Shown here in pieces: positions 26,801-34,266 of a stretch of DNA of 34,429 nt. Below the pieces are notes generated by a model. The model was not told where the DNA came from and ran no database searches. It saw only the letters and a program-made list of their open reading frames with translations. Source of the DNA: Bacteroidaceae bacterium. GTDB taxonomy: Bacteria; Bacteroidota; Bacteroidia; Bacteroidales; Bacteroidaceae. Each line of letters opens with the position of its first letter. Within the stretch, counting starts at the first letter, position 1. The position numbers and the translations under genes were made by a program. The stretch lies in NCBI GenBank assembly GCA_017555845.1, contig JAFZFO010000025.1:1-34429 (forward strand), written 5' to 3'.

Positions 26801-29508
26801 CCGCCACCGGGCTCTGTAACCTCGGTCTCTTCAATGAGGTATTGGCAACCTGTGTCTGTGGTGTTTGAACCGTCGCCCCAGTTGTAGACCTTGTAGCCAA
26901 GGCCGCTCTGTGTCTGGTTGAACTGCACGTTGCCGCTTACAATGATACACAATCCGTCGGTTGCCGCAGCCTTTATCTCCCATCCGCTTGCGGGCGAAGA
27001 TGCCTGTGTGCGCAGTGCAGTGTTGTTGCTGCTTGCAGGCGAGATGTATGTGCCGTTGGCATAGTTCACAATGTCCAGTTTGCCGTCGGCGCGTGTCACG
27101 AATTTCCATTTTGACGCGTCTGTAACGGTAGCATTACCAGTCATCTCGGCATTTGCTCCGTTCGATGTCGCATAGCGGTTGTCGCGCTGTGGAGTGCACA
27201 TGGTGTAGTAGGCATCGGCCTTTGGCTGGTTAATCTTTGCTGTTGTGAGCGCAGTCTTGAAGGCTGCCAATGCAGCATTGAGCGCGGCAAGCTGCTGTGC
27301 ACGCTCCTCGCTTGTCATCACGTCGTTGAGTGTAAGCTCAATTTCGCCGATTGTGTTGTTAAGGTCATTGGCAAGCGATGGGCTGTAGCGGCCAATTGCA
27401 TCGCCTGTTGTCTCGGCAATGTATCTCTTTGCCTCCTCAATGGTTGCCAGCAACTGCTCGGCAGCCTCGTCGAGCATCTTGTTAGGAGAGTATATGAGAC
27501 CTTCAACGGCGTTCTTGCCTTCGAGGTCGGTGAGCACGAATGTGAACATCCATTTGTTCAGGCGTACACCGCTTGCCCCGACGTATGGCAACTTTATGAA
27601 CACCTTGTTCCAACCCTGCTTCAATGTAACCTCTACAGGCTTGCGCGCTGTGAAGTTCTCGTTCTTCAGGTCAACCTCGTTGTTGATGCTCACGCCTGTG
27701 TTGCCCCATGTAGGTGGCAGAATCTCGGTGTCGTTGAGCCATATCCTTGAGCCCTTGCGGTCCCACTTGCCGGCGTCGGGTGCTGTGTCCTTCTCGCTGC
27801 GGCCATAGTTCTGGAACTCAATCTGTGCACCCACTGTCTGTGCCTTGTCGCTATATACGTATGTCCACGCGTATGCTGTGCTGTTGCTGTGGTTTGTGCT
27901 GCCATAGTATGTAGGCACAGTGTTGTTGCCCCATGTGTGACGCAGATAGATACCTGCACCTGTTGCAATTCCTGTGCCATATTCTGTGCCGTTGACTGTG
28001 TAGCTCTCCTTCAATCCCTCGGTCTCGGGAGCGAATGATGCGTTCATGTCACCGCCATTTGGGAATGGCTCGGTAATTCTCCAGCGTACGTTTGTCTGCT
28101 TCACGTATGCGATGGGCTCATCCTTCAATGAATTTGCCTTGTGGAAAAGGAAACGGCGTTCCCAGTCGGCGAACTCCTCATACTCCTCGCCGCTGTTGGG
28201 CAGGGTAGTACCGCCCTTCTCAATGTACTGCTTGCCGCCACCGATCCAGGCACGCTCGGCACTCGCAATGACGTTGGCATAGAAGTTGTTCTGTATGATG
28301 ATATCCTCCTCGGTAGGTGTCTTGCGGTCGTTCCATGGAGCCGAAATTGTACCTGCCACGTTGGCGTTTCCCTTCTGCTCATAGTAGATGTTGCTCTTGT
28401 ATATACCAACGAGGTCGGCAAAGACGTCGAAGTGGTTGGTGTAGTTGTAGCGGCAGTCGATGTTCGGCAGGCCGTTGATTACCTTTCCGCTTGAGCTCCA
28501 CATCTGTGTCATGTCGGCACCAGTGCTTGTGGTGATGGTCACACCGCTGATAGGGTTCCACACAACAACCTTCTTGCCAAGGCTGTGAACCTTGTCGGTC
28601 ATAATCTTAAGGAAATTGTTGTATGTAATCTGCTTCTCATCGGCACCAATGTGGATATATGGTGCATCGGGGAACACCGCTGCAACTTCCTCAAGGATGG
28701 TCTTGAGTGCTGCCACGCCATTGTCGGTCTGCATGTCATATCCCATTGCACGCACGAAAGCCTCGCTGTGGCCCGGCATGTCAATCTCGGGGATCACAAT
28801 AACGCCGCGCTCCTTGGCATAGTCCTGCAACTGGCGGCACTGCTCCTGTGTGTAGTATTTGCCTGCAAAGCGTGTCATTGACGCGCTGCTTGTGAGCTGT
28901 GGGTATGCCTTTACCTCAAAGCGCCATGCCTGGTTCTCGGTCATGTGCCAGTGGAAGGTGTTCACCTTGAAGCGTGCGAGCAGGTCAATGTGCTTCTTCA
29001 GTGTCTCGAACTCAATGAATGAACGGCCAACATCGTGCATGTATCCACGTAGCTTGAACGCAGGCCAGTCTGTCATTGTCAGTGCCTCAAGGGCGGGGGT
29101 GCCCTCATAGCCCTCGGCAAGCTGTGTCAAGGTCTGTGCAGCACGTATAACACCGGTCTTTGTAACCGCTGTGATGTTTATTGCATCGGCAGTGATATCC
29201 AAGGTATAAGCCTCGTTCTCATAGCCTGCAAGTGCGTAGTCATAGGCACCCTCAATGCTGTTCACGAGTGTCACGGTAACCTGTGCGCCACCTGCTGCGA
29301 CAGTGCAGCCGTTGCCGGTAAAGAACTTCTGCAATGCAACGCTGTTTGTGGGGTCGGTAATGGTTACAGTTCTGCCAAGAACGAATGCTGTACCGCTCTT
29401 TGCTTCAATCTGTTGTGGCTTTGGCAACAGATGTGTGATCTTTGCCATTGTGGCTGTCGGGAGGCACATGGCCATTGCAACAACAGCTGCTTTAAATAGT
29501 CTTTTCAT
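23860..29508 (-). CDS. Bifunctional beta-N-acetylhexosaminidase (GH20) and sialidase (GH33) fusion with T9SS sorting domain
   Basis: 1882 residues carrying two glycosidase domains. Signal peptide 1-22 (ATMA-KI). GH20b-like domain about 24-145, then the GH20 barrel about 150-460 with MHDVGRSF, FHWHMTENQAWR, and the catalytic pair in HIGADE (H286, D290, E291). Beta-rich modules fill about 470-660, a helical segment about 665-755, a lectin-like region about 765-895, and a Gly-rich linker at about 900. The GH33 domain is about 1062-1452 with YRIP (1074-1077), Asp boxes SKDNGATW, SEDNGATW and SDDFGGNW, and AYSTM with candidate Tyr1411. Lectin-like segments and a T9SS tail ending GIYIIDGKKVLVK complete it. 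It could remove sialic acid and then the exposed beta-HexNAc from one glycan. No frameshift is present. Confidence 0.93.
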   Translation of the reverse strand: MKRLFKAAVVAMAMCLPTATMAKITHLLPKPQQIEAKSGTAFVLGRTVTITDPTNSVALQKFFTGNGCTVAAGGAQVTVTLVNSIEGAYDYALAGYENEAYTLDITADAINITAVTKTGVIRAAQTLTQLAEGYEGTPALEALTMTDWPAFKLRGYMHDVGRSFIEFETLKKHIDLLARFKVNTFHWHMTENQAWRFEVKAYPQLTSSASMTRFAGKYYTQEQCRQLQDYAKERGVIVIPEIDMPGHSEAFVRAMGYDMQTDNGVAALKTILEEVAAVFPDAPYIHIGADEKQITYNNFLKIMTDKVHSLGKKVVVWNPISGVTITTSTGADMTQMWSSSGKVINGLPNIDCRYNYTNHFDVFADLVGIYKSNIYYEQKGNANVAGTISAPWNDRKTPTEEDIIIQNNFYANVIASAERAWIGGGKQYIEKGGTTLPNSGEEYEEFADWERRFLFHKANSLKDEPIAYVKQTNVRWRITEPFPNGGDMNASFAPETEGLKESYTVNGTEYGTGIATGAGIYLRHTWGNNTVPTYYGSTNHSNSTAYAWTYVYSDKAQTVGAQIEFQNYGRSEKDTAPDAGKWDRKGSRIWLNDTEILPPTWGNTGVSINNEVDLKNENFTARKPVEVTLKQGWNKVFIKLPYVGASGVRLNKWMFTFVLTDLEGKNAVEGLIYSPNKMLDEAAEQLLATIEEAKRYIAETTGDAIGRYSPSLANDLNNTIGEIELTLNDVMTSEERAQQLAALNAALAAFKTALTTAKINQPKADAYYTMCTPQRDNRYATSNGANAEMTGNATVTDASKWKFVTRADGKLDIVNYANGTYISPASSNNTALRTQASSPASGWEIKAAATDGLCIIVSGNVQFNQTQSGLGYKVYNWGDGSNTTDTGCQYLIEETEVTEPGGGNSGGETVEGEKAEVEITASNGQFTASNANGTWHSRWESNVVAGFSLSTSANNMTTSNGYIAGYSGQSQSSTYTITAPTGWMVTGMQFDYVNTDTGTHTLSLSIDGKTYTSSSTKQSLKVNISDPQRSFQFVQSGANKGITFSNFIVTIEKDTREPEFSHEIFVTQSGGIPYRIPAIAMAKNGDLIAAADYRHSGSDIGVVNNGRIDLHARISKDNGATWGNKFSIVDGKGANSPDFMHVGFGDPAIVADRESSRVLMLSCAGNVSFQAGTRSNHQNIARFYSEDNGATWSEPVDIAEAIYSMWDNSSNHGQAKAMFVGSGKIHQSRYVKVNNYYRLYCSVLLRNRNNAYTNFVLYSDDFGGNWKVLGGVENAPISSGGDEPKVEELPNGNVIISSRINGGRYFNIFTFTDMEAATGSWGSVATSNSSNNGIVAQGNSTNGEIMIFPVVRKEDGAEMWMALQSVPFGNGRSNVGIYYKVLASGSDYSTPANFAKDWDGRHQASFMGSAYSTMCFQKDSTIAFLYEESTYGADYTIMYKKYTLEQITNGRYSVLKGREPEAQPDQPSDATIALVAEAKQLLKTRGVGYPGAAPREVLQTAIDAAEENPTETAGIALEAAIEAYLGTADVVLPTDGEKYTITMVAKNGNRFYLNYTGSDIAMVARSEEELPESAQFLCKENGDGTVTLTTNDGKYLVYHSSYNGVSWLQNGGDTDGLQESEDEMTKITFAKMQNGGNVAANDNKQIFGLLSWYSKRGYDTGKNEECYGYMVLKTDGSNYDGASAPFWNDNFSSGLLLEKVVEQGTQYRIKSVSQNKYLNIEAYNANNATGPKGSVGIAEYAESEKQIFTIEDAGNDKVYLVSAEGYYIVCRQWNIDASNTGEKTALGIDYKNDTEFYIMNGTQYFKVGPVDGNANSYYPYCDAPFSAAELWVLEEVEDTTGIEEVKGEWEKVKGFYDLSGRRLNEISAPGIYIIDGKKVLVK

Positions 29509-29601
29509 ATTAAGAATCCGTTAGTTATTGTTCTGTTATCTTGTGATTTTGCATAATAACCCAAAATCGTGTGCAAGTTATCAATTATTGCCGAAAAATG
29601 C

Positions 29602-29641
29602 AAAAAAAGCATAACGCCATGTCGTGGCATTATGCTTTTTT
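29602..29641 (-). terminator. Terminator after the C10 protease gene, bidirectional in form
   Basis: AAAAAGCATAA-C-GCCA (29604-29619), loop TGTCG, TGGC-A-TTATGCTTTTT (29625-29640), one internal mismatch; A- and T-runs flank both sides. It lies between the C10 gene (upstream on the minus strand) and the start of the GH20-GH33 gene. Confidence 0.82.
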
Positions 29642-29690
29642 ATGAATTCAAAATGTTTTGGAGATCCTTCCTTGCGTCAGGATGTGATTG

Positions 29691-31169
29691 TCACTTTACA
29701 AATACTTTTTTGCCATTGATGATGTATATCCCGGGGTGGGTAATTGCCTCAACGCGGCGGCCTGTAAGGTCATAGATGCCTTTGGCCTCTTCGTTCTCAC
29801 CTTTCACCTCATCAATGCCTGTCTCATTTCCTTCAGTGCCGATTGTGACAACAAAGTTGACGGTTATTATTGCATATGAGGCTGAAGTACTGTTGACAGT
29901 GAATGTCGTTGAATTGGTGTGCAGGTCGCTTGCGCTCATCACATAATCCTTTTGTGTGCTGGCCAGTGTCTCACTATATCCATATTCGTTCGCTACAGTG
30001 ATTTTGCCACCTGTGCTTGGGTAATATGTAAGGCTGTAGCCTTTGATATAGTAGCCCTCGGAAACTGACAGCGTGTATGTCGTTGGCGAGGATGCCATGG
30101 TCTCGGTATATAAAATCTCTCCAATAGCATAGAACTTGTGGCTGTCATTGAGTTGTGATATGGTGTTTACCATATTGCCGTTGCTGTCGGTGGCAAGGAT
30201 CTTGATTGTAGCAGGAAATTCGGCAGTCGATGTCGATTCCCATTCATGAAATTTTACATTTCCATGATCCAATCCGCTGCTTGGCTTCACATAGTAGTCG
30301 GTTGTTGTAGCGTTCTCCTCTTCCTTGCTTTCATCGTCACCTTCTTCCTCCTCTGGTACGTCGGGTTTCAGGTTGAAGTTTGCATAGTGCTCTGAGTTCT
30401 GTTTCCATGAGTAGTCATCGCCCTGGTAAGGCTTTATCGCATCGAGTTTGAACCAACCGTTGCCGCTGCCGTTCCAACCGAAATTGAAGTGGAAATAGCC
30501 GTTATCGGTGTAACCGTCAATAACGAACATGTGGCGGCTGTCGCCTGTGCCGCTGTTGTTTGCTGCGTATGGCACCGGGCAACCGTTGTCAAGGCTCTCC
30601 CTTATCATAGCCTCCCACTGTTCGCGGGTGTGGTCACGCTGGTACGATGCTGCAATCTTGGGGTAGTTGAAATAACGGTTCAACCTTGCAGTCTCGCGCT
30701 CCTCGTTGGCAGTTGTACCATTGGCACCGAATGTCGAGAAGTTCGCGTGTGCAAGGTGCATCATAATCTTTGACACCTCATATATCTGCTCCTCGGTCCA
30801 ATTGTCGTCATATGTGAGCGGCATATTGTCCCAATCGTAGACTCTGTCTGTCAGTTCCACATATGTAGGAGCCTGGCAGTTGTATAATACTTTTTCAGTT
30901 CCCTCCTTGGGGTATTTGTGATAGCGCATCACAATGGCATATGCTGTGGCTACGCAACCGGTCTTGGCGTGTGTCGTGCCACCATACGATGTCCAGCACT
31001 GGTTGTTGAAAGGATGGTTCTGTCCCCAGTTGGCAGTCTCAAGAAGCACAACCACGTTGCCGCCGGTCTCTGCCGCTGTTGCCTTTTGTTTGTCTGTCTG
31101 CGCGTTTGCTCCTGCAACCGACAGGATGGTAAGAATGACTGCTGTTGTAATGCGTAGAAGATTCTTCAT
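29691..31169 (-). CDS. Secreted C10-family cysteine protease (streptopain/interpain-like) with T9SS sorting domain
   Basis: 492 residues. Signal peptide 1-23 (ANA-QTD). Catalytic Cys72 lies in HAKTGCVATAYAIVMRYHKYP and His213 in GDSRHMFVIDGY; GWNGSGNGWFKLDA is the conserved Trp/Gly-rich C10 segment. The enzyme domain ends near 270. An acidic, Glu-rich linker (about 272-288) leads to a beta-rich domain (about 290-445), then a T9SS tail ending GIYIINGKKVFVK. Only about 14 residues separate the signal peptide from the start of the catalytic domain, so the inhibitory prodomain of roughly 100 residues found in SpeB-type members is absent. Likely target: host or dietary proteins, for example glycoproteins stripped by neighbouring glycosidases (inference). 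Confidence 0.92.
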   Translation of the reverse strand: MKNLLRITTAVILTILSVAGANAQTDKQKATAAETGGNVVVLLETANWGQNHPFNNQCWTSYGGTTHAKTGCVATAYAIVMRYHKYPKEGTEKVLYNCQAPTYVELTDRVYDWDNMPLTYDDNWTEEQIYEVSKIMMHLAHANFSTFGANGTTANEERETARLNRYFNYPKIAASYQRDHTREQWEAMIRESLDNGCPVPYAANNSGTGDSRHMFVIDGYTDNGYFHFNFGWNGSGNGWFKLDAIKPYQGDDYSWKQNSEHYANFNLKPDVPEEEEGDDESKEEENATTTDYYVKPSSGLDHGNVKFHEWESTSTAEFPATIKILATDSNGNMVNTISQLNDSHKFYAIGEILYTETMASSPTTYTLSVSEGYYIKGYSLTYYPSTGGKITVANEYGYSETLASTQKDYVMSASDLHTNSTTFTVNSTSASYAIITVNFVVTIGTEGNETGIDEVKGENEEAKGIYDLTGRRVEAITHPGIYIINGKKVFVK

Positions 31170-31295
31170 ATAATATTCTCTTTTTGTTCTGTAATATCGT
31201 TCGGCTCATGGCAAAACACACGCAAACGGGCAGGAAATATGAGCATGCTCCAATATTTCGCACGGTTATTGCGGGGCGTTTTCCGTGAGTTGCCT

Positions 31296-31327
31296 CAAAA
31301 GTAATGAAAATATGTGACTTTGTGAAA
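31296..31327 (-). promoter_or_regulatory. Probable promoter of the C10 protease gene
   Basis: On the minus strand: TTTC (31327-31324, one mismatch to TTTG), 20 bp, TACTTTTG (31303-31296), the same -7 box as at 1482 and 5308. Leader of about 120 nt. It lies just upstream of the divergent lipoprotein promoter. Confidence 0.42.
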
Positions 31328-31345
31328 TCTGCCCGTGTGGCTTTT

Positions 31346-31375
31346 TTGCCCGCTCGGCAAAATTTATTAATTTAG
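31346..31375 (+). promoter_or_regulatory. Probable promoter of the small lipoprotein gene
   Basis: TTG (31346-31348), 19 bp, TAATTTAG (31368-31375), one base from TAnnTTTG. The predicted transcription start near 31382 is about 12 nt before the ATG at 31394. Confidence 0.5.
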
Positions 31376-31393
31376 CGCTGTAAAACCATTATT

Positions 31394-31879
31394 ATGAAGA
31401 AAATATTCTTATACGCTATAGCTCTGGTATTTATGTGCTCATGCGGTGATGAGCCCAGACCTGTACCTCCATCATATGACCGTCTGTTGACATTTGTGGA
31501 GTGTGCTCCTTCGTTGGAGAGCCTTGCCAAAATGGCACTTGCCGTTGAAGGAAATGTCGCATCTTCGGCTGCCGATTTCTATGGCGAGGAGTTGCCCGAC
31601 AGTTTCGTGGCTTCGCGCGACAGGTTCCATACAACTGTTGAAAATGAGATTCTCAAGTTCAAGAAAGGACACTTTGTTGAACTGCGTACTGTTGTCTACG
31701 AAAGTGCTGCTGATGTAGCGGGGACAGCATGGAATGAGGCTGGGAAAAATGCGATGCATGGTTTGTTGAAACAGTGCTCGGCAGCGTTGTATATCGATGG
31801 CCAGCGTGCCTGTGACCCGCCTTACTCAGTGCGTAAAAGATATGAACAGGCGAAAGAAAAGGTTTATGGACAGATGTGA
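31394..31879 (+). CDS. Small predicted lipoprotein of unknown function
   Basis: 161 residues. The N-terminus MKKIFLYAIALVFMCSCGDEPRP has a short basic start, hydrophobic core and MCSC lipobox-like sequence, with lipidation probably at Cys17 followed by a GDE linker. This suits a surface-exposed or periplasmic lipoprotein. The mature part (about 25-161) appears soluble and largely helical, with VASSAADFYGEELPDSFVASRDRFH and a later cysteine pair (about Cys128, Cys140). I recognise no family. It is the only plus-strand gene in the right half of the window, with its own promoter and terminator, so it is expressed separately from the glycosidase genes. The start is fixed by the signal sequence. 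Confidence 0.75.
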   Translation: MKKIFLYAIALVFMCSCGDEPRPVPPSYDRLLTFVECAPSLESLAKMALAVEGNVASSAADFYGEELPDSFVASRDRFHTTVENEILKFKKGHFVELRTVVYESAADVAGTAWNEAGKNAMHGLLKQCSAALYIDGQRACDPPYSVRKRYEQAKEKVYGQM

Positions 31880-31880
31880 A

Positions 31881-31940
31881 AGGTTAAGGGTTAAAGGTTA
31901 AGGGTTAAAGGTTAAAGGTTAAGGGTAAAAGGTTAAAGGG
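31881..31940. repeat. Degenerate 7-bp tandem repeat directly after the lipoprotein stop codon
   Basis: Eight consecutive heptamers of the form (A/G)GGTTAA from 31881 to 31936, one variant being GGGTAAA, plus a partial unit. The array begins one base after the TGA stop. Units alternate AGGTTAA and GGGTTAA in an irregular order, so the array may have expanded by slippage. Confidence 0.9.
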
Positions 31941-31966
31941 TGCTTTGCTTGCCTTTTCCCTGATAT

Positions 31967-32004
31967 AAAAGAATGCCTCTCGCATGCGCGAGAGGCATTC
32001 TTTT
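31967..32004 (+). terminator. Intrinsic terminator of the lipoprotein gene
   Basis: A perfect 17-bp stem: AAAAGAATGCCTCTCGC (31967-31983), loop ATGC, complement 31988-32004 ending TTTT. The A/T ends make it usable from both directions. Confidence 0.88.
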
Positions 32005-32149
32005 GTTGTATACTACCGTTTTTTAGTTTGGCAATGTGATATTGTTTCATTGCGTAGTAATGGTTTGTTTAGTATACAGAGGTTGGCGAGTGTTTCGCGC
32101 CTATAGGTATTCTGTATGTTATGTTCAAAAAGAGCCGGGAATAAAGCAA
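32005..32149. other. Intergenic segment with nested inverted repeats
   Basis: No gene recognised. An outer 9-bp dyad, TGTATACTA (32007-32015) and TAGTATACA (32070-32078), encloses an inner dyad, GCAATG (32031-32036) and CATTGC (32048-32053). The segment lies between the terminators of two converging genes, so neither gene should transcribe it. Confidence 0.5.
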
Positions 32150-32182
32150 ACTCCTCTGTCCCGATAATCGGGACAGAGGAGT
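32150..32182 (-). terminator. Terminator of the GEVED-like surface protein gene
   Basis: ACTCCTCTGTCCCGAT (32150-32165) and its exact 16-bp complement (32167-32182) around one base. On the minus strand the stem is followed by TTTGCTTTATT, an imperfect U-rich tail. Confidence 0.78.
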
Positions 32183-32214
32183 CATTATAGAGAATTGTTT
32201 GATTCTTCCCTTAG

Positions 32215-34170
32215 TTATTCCACATAGACCTTCTTGTTGCCAATGATATATATGCCCTTAGGAAGACCTTGTAGTTTGTTCACACGGCGGCCATCAATGG
32301 TATAGACAGGCAAATCTTTTGTAGTTTCCACAACCTCAATTCCTGTTGTTTCGCCTACAATGAGAGTGGCATCAACGATAAAACCACCATTGGCAATGAT
32401 ACCGTTGCTGCCGGTTGGAGTGCCGTCAGCAGCAAGCTGTCCGCCTGGGTCTACACTATTCCAGTCAACCTTGAAGCGAATTCGATAGTTACCCGGTTCT
32501 GCCGGTGCCAGGAAAGAAGGACAAGCCATGGTATTGCGGTTACTGCCGGTAAGATATGAGCCTGCAGAGTTATAACCGCTTGCATCATTATTGAAATCTC
32601 CCGAATAGAAACTGAAACTCTTTACCTCGGTATTGCTCTGGTCGGTGCTGCCTTCGGTAAACGAGAATTGTTTGTCGTTGTTTTCATCAATGAATACATA
32701 ACCGTGCATCCATGTACCTGTATATGAAAATTCTGCTGTCAAATTCTCACCGGGCTGACACTTCAGATAGTTGCTTTCCTTTGTTGTCAAGTCATTGTAA
32801 ACTTTACTACCACCCACATTCAAAGTTTGCTTTTCGCCACCGGCTGCTGTCAATGATACAGCGTTGAGTTTACGGTCAGTGCGGGTCGCAGTAGTATTCT
32901 TCGGGAAATTGACAGGATAAGTGCCGTCATCCTCAACTTCGATTTCACCCTCCACTGTAGCAAATACTGCAACAAGGTCTTTGTTTTCAGTCATTACCAC
33001 TGTGTATTCAGGTTTATAGGAAACGATAGTTCTGCCCTTGCGCCAGCCGTGGAAGAAGAACCCTTCTTTTACCTCTGCCACGACAGTGAGTTCTGTGCCC
33101 GGCTCAACATCCATCGTCTTTTCGGTTGCATCCTTGATGCTGACTGTACCACGCTCGGCAACATTGGCCGAAACTTTCAATGTGCGATGTGTCTGAGCTG
33201 CGCCAAAATCAAACGGCAAATCATACATTGTGCCATAGAAGCCGGCGTTGGCAGACTCGCCACCACTTTGATCTACGCGTATGCGGAAACGGCCATTCGT
33301 TGCATTACCGGCAGGCACGGTAAATTCAGCTTCAATCAATTCGCCCAAAGCCGGTTTTACGCTTTGCTCAAAAACACCGTCACCGTCAAAGTCGGCCCAT
33401 ACTGTTACCTCCAGACCTATCTCGTCTGCACCAAGTAGCTTTGCAGCCAACTTCACATTGCCTTCGTGCATCAATTTTGCACGTTCCTTTGTATAAAGTG
33501 TATAGCGTCCGGTAGTAGTCGGTTTGTAGTGCAATTCGGACAACACACCGTCGCCGGTGATATCCACTTGAGTCAAACGGGTCTTTGCCGAATATGTTCC
33601 ACAAGGCATTCTGTAAGCTGCGATAGCAGGGCAGACATCGGGGTCTTCATCGGCAGGAGGCTCCGGAGCAGATGTGTTATAACTTGTCTCCTTGATTTCC
33701 CAATACGAATTACCACGACCGGTCTTCACATAGTAAGCTACAACACCGGTAGCGCCTTTGTTGAGGCCAAGTGTCGCATCTTCGTTGTAATTGATTGTAC
33801 CTTGGTCGTTAGAAGCCAGGAAATATGTCGTGCCGCTACCGGTTGTGCCGGCACCGGTGCTTACATAATATTCCACAGGATCATTACCCAAGCTCACATT
33901 TGTGCTCAATGTTATATTAGACGACTGCATATATGTTTCAGTCGCAACGTTCTTGATGTAATAGCAGTTGTCCTTGCCTGTAGGGATAAACTGCCACACG
34001 TACACACCATTGTCTGCATTCAGTGCACCGGTCTGCATCACCCCGTCTGCTGCGTAGATATACGAGCCCGATTCGCCATTGCGATTGATTGTATAATATT
34101 TGTCTTGTTCAAAGGCCCAACCTTGTAAAACAGCGGCCAAAGACAAGAACAGGATGAATATCTTTTTCAT
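32215..34170 (-). CDS. T9SS-exported surface protein with lectin-like, GEVED-like and InlB B-repeat-like domains
   Basis: 651 residues from the ATG at 34170. An upstream in-frame ATG at 34218 would put 16 polar residues before an evident signal peptide (MKKIFILFLSLAAVLQGWA). About 20-160 is a beta-rich, ricin-like segment. About 178-325 is GEVED-like with the calcium-type loop WADFDGDGVFE (258-268). About 328-404 resembles a divergent InlB B-repeat (EPGTELTVVAEVKEGFFFHGW). A second GEVED-like domain (about 430-605) has FIDENNDKQFSF. The tail GIEVVETT to GIYIIGNKKVYVE is a type A T9SS signal. No catalytic motif was seen, so an adhesin or glycan-binding role is the best guess. It is preceded by a sulfatase gene on the same strand. 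Confidence 0.82.
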   Translation of the reverse strand: MKKIFILFLSLAAVLQGWAFEQDKYYTINRNGESGSYIYAADGVMQTGALNADNGVYVWQFIPTGKDNCYYIKNVATETYMQSSNITLSTNVSLGNDPVEYYVSTGAGTTGSGTTYFLASNDQGTINYNEDATLGLNKGATGVVAYYVKTGRGNSYWEIKETSYNTSAPEPPADEDPDVCPAIAAYRMPCGTYSAKTRLTQVDITGDGVLSELHYKPTTTGRYTLYTKERAKLMHEGNVKLAAKLLGADEIGLEVTVWADFDGDGVFEQSVKPALGELIEAEFTVPAGNATNGRFRIRVDQSGGESANAGFYGTMYDLPFDFGAAQTHRTLKVSANVAERGTVSIKDATEKTMDVEPGTELTVVAEVKEGFFFHGWRKGRTIVSYKPEYTVVMTENKDLVAVFATVEGEIEVEDDGTYPVNFPKNTTATRTDRKLNAVSLTAAGGEKQTLNVGGSKVYNDLTTKESNYLKCQPGENLTAEFSYTGTWMHGYVFIDENNDKQFSFTEGSTDQSNTEVKSFSFYSGDFNNDASGYNSAGSYLTGSNRNTMACPSFLAPAEPGNYRIRFKVDWNSVDPGGQLAADGTPTGSNGIIANGGFIVDATLIVGETTGIEVVETTKDLPVYTIDGRRVNKLQGLPKGIYIIGNKKVYVE

Positions 34171-34266
34171 ATGGATTTCTTTATTTAAAAGTGATGTGGT
34201 AAAATCCGGAATAACCAAAGCACACCGGCATCCGAGGCGCTCTGCCTATTCCAACGATTCACTACA

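Noticed and set aside
31881-31940. CRISPR or integration-site repeat
   Set aside because: Units are 7 bp, contiguous and without spacers; no cas genes, integrase or tRNA are nearby.
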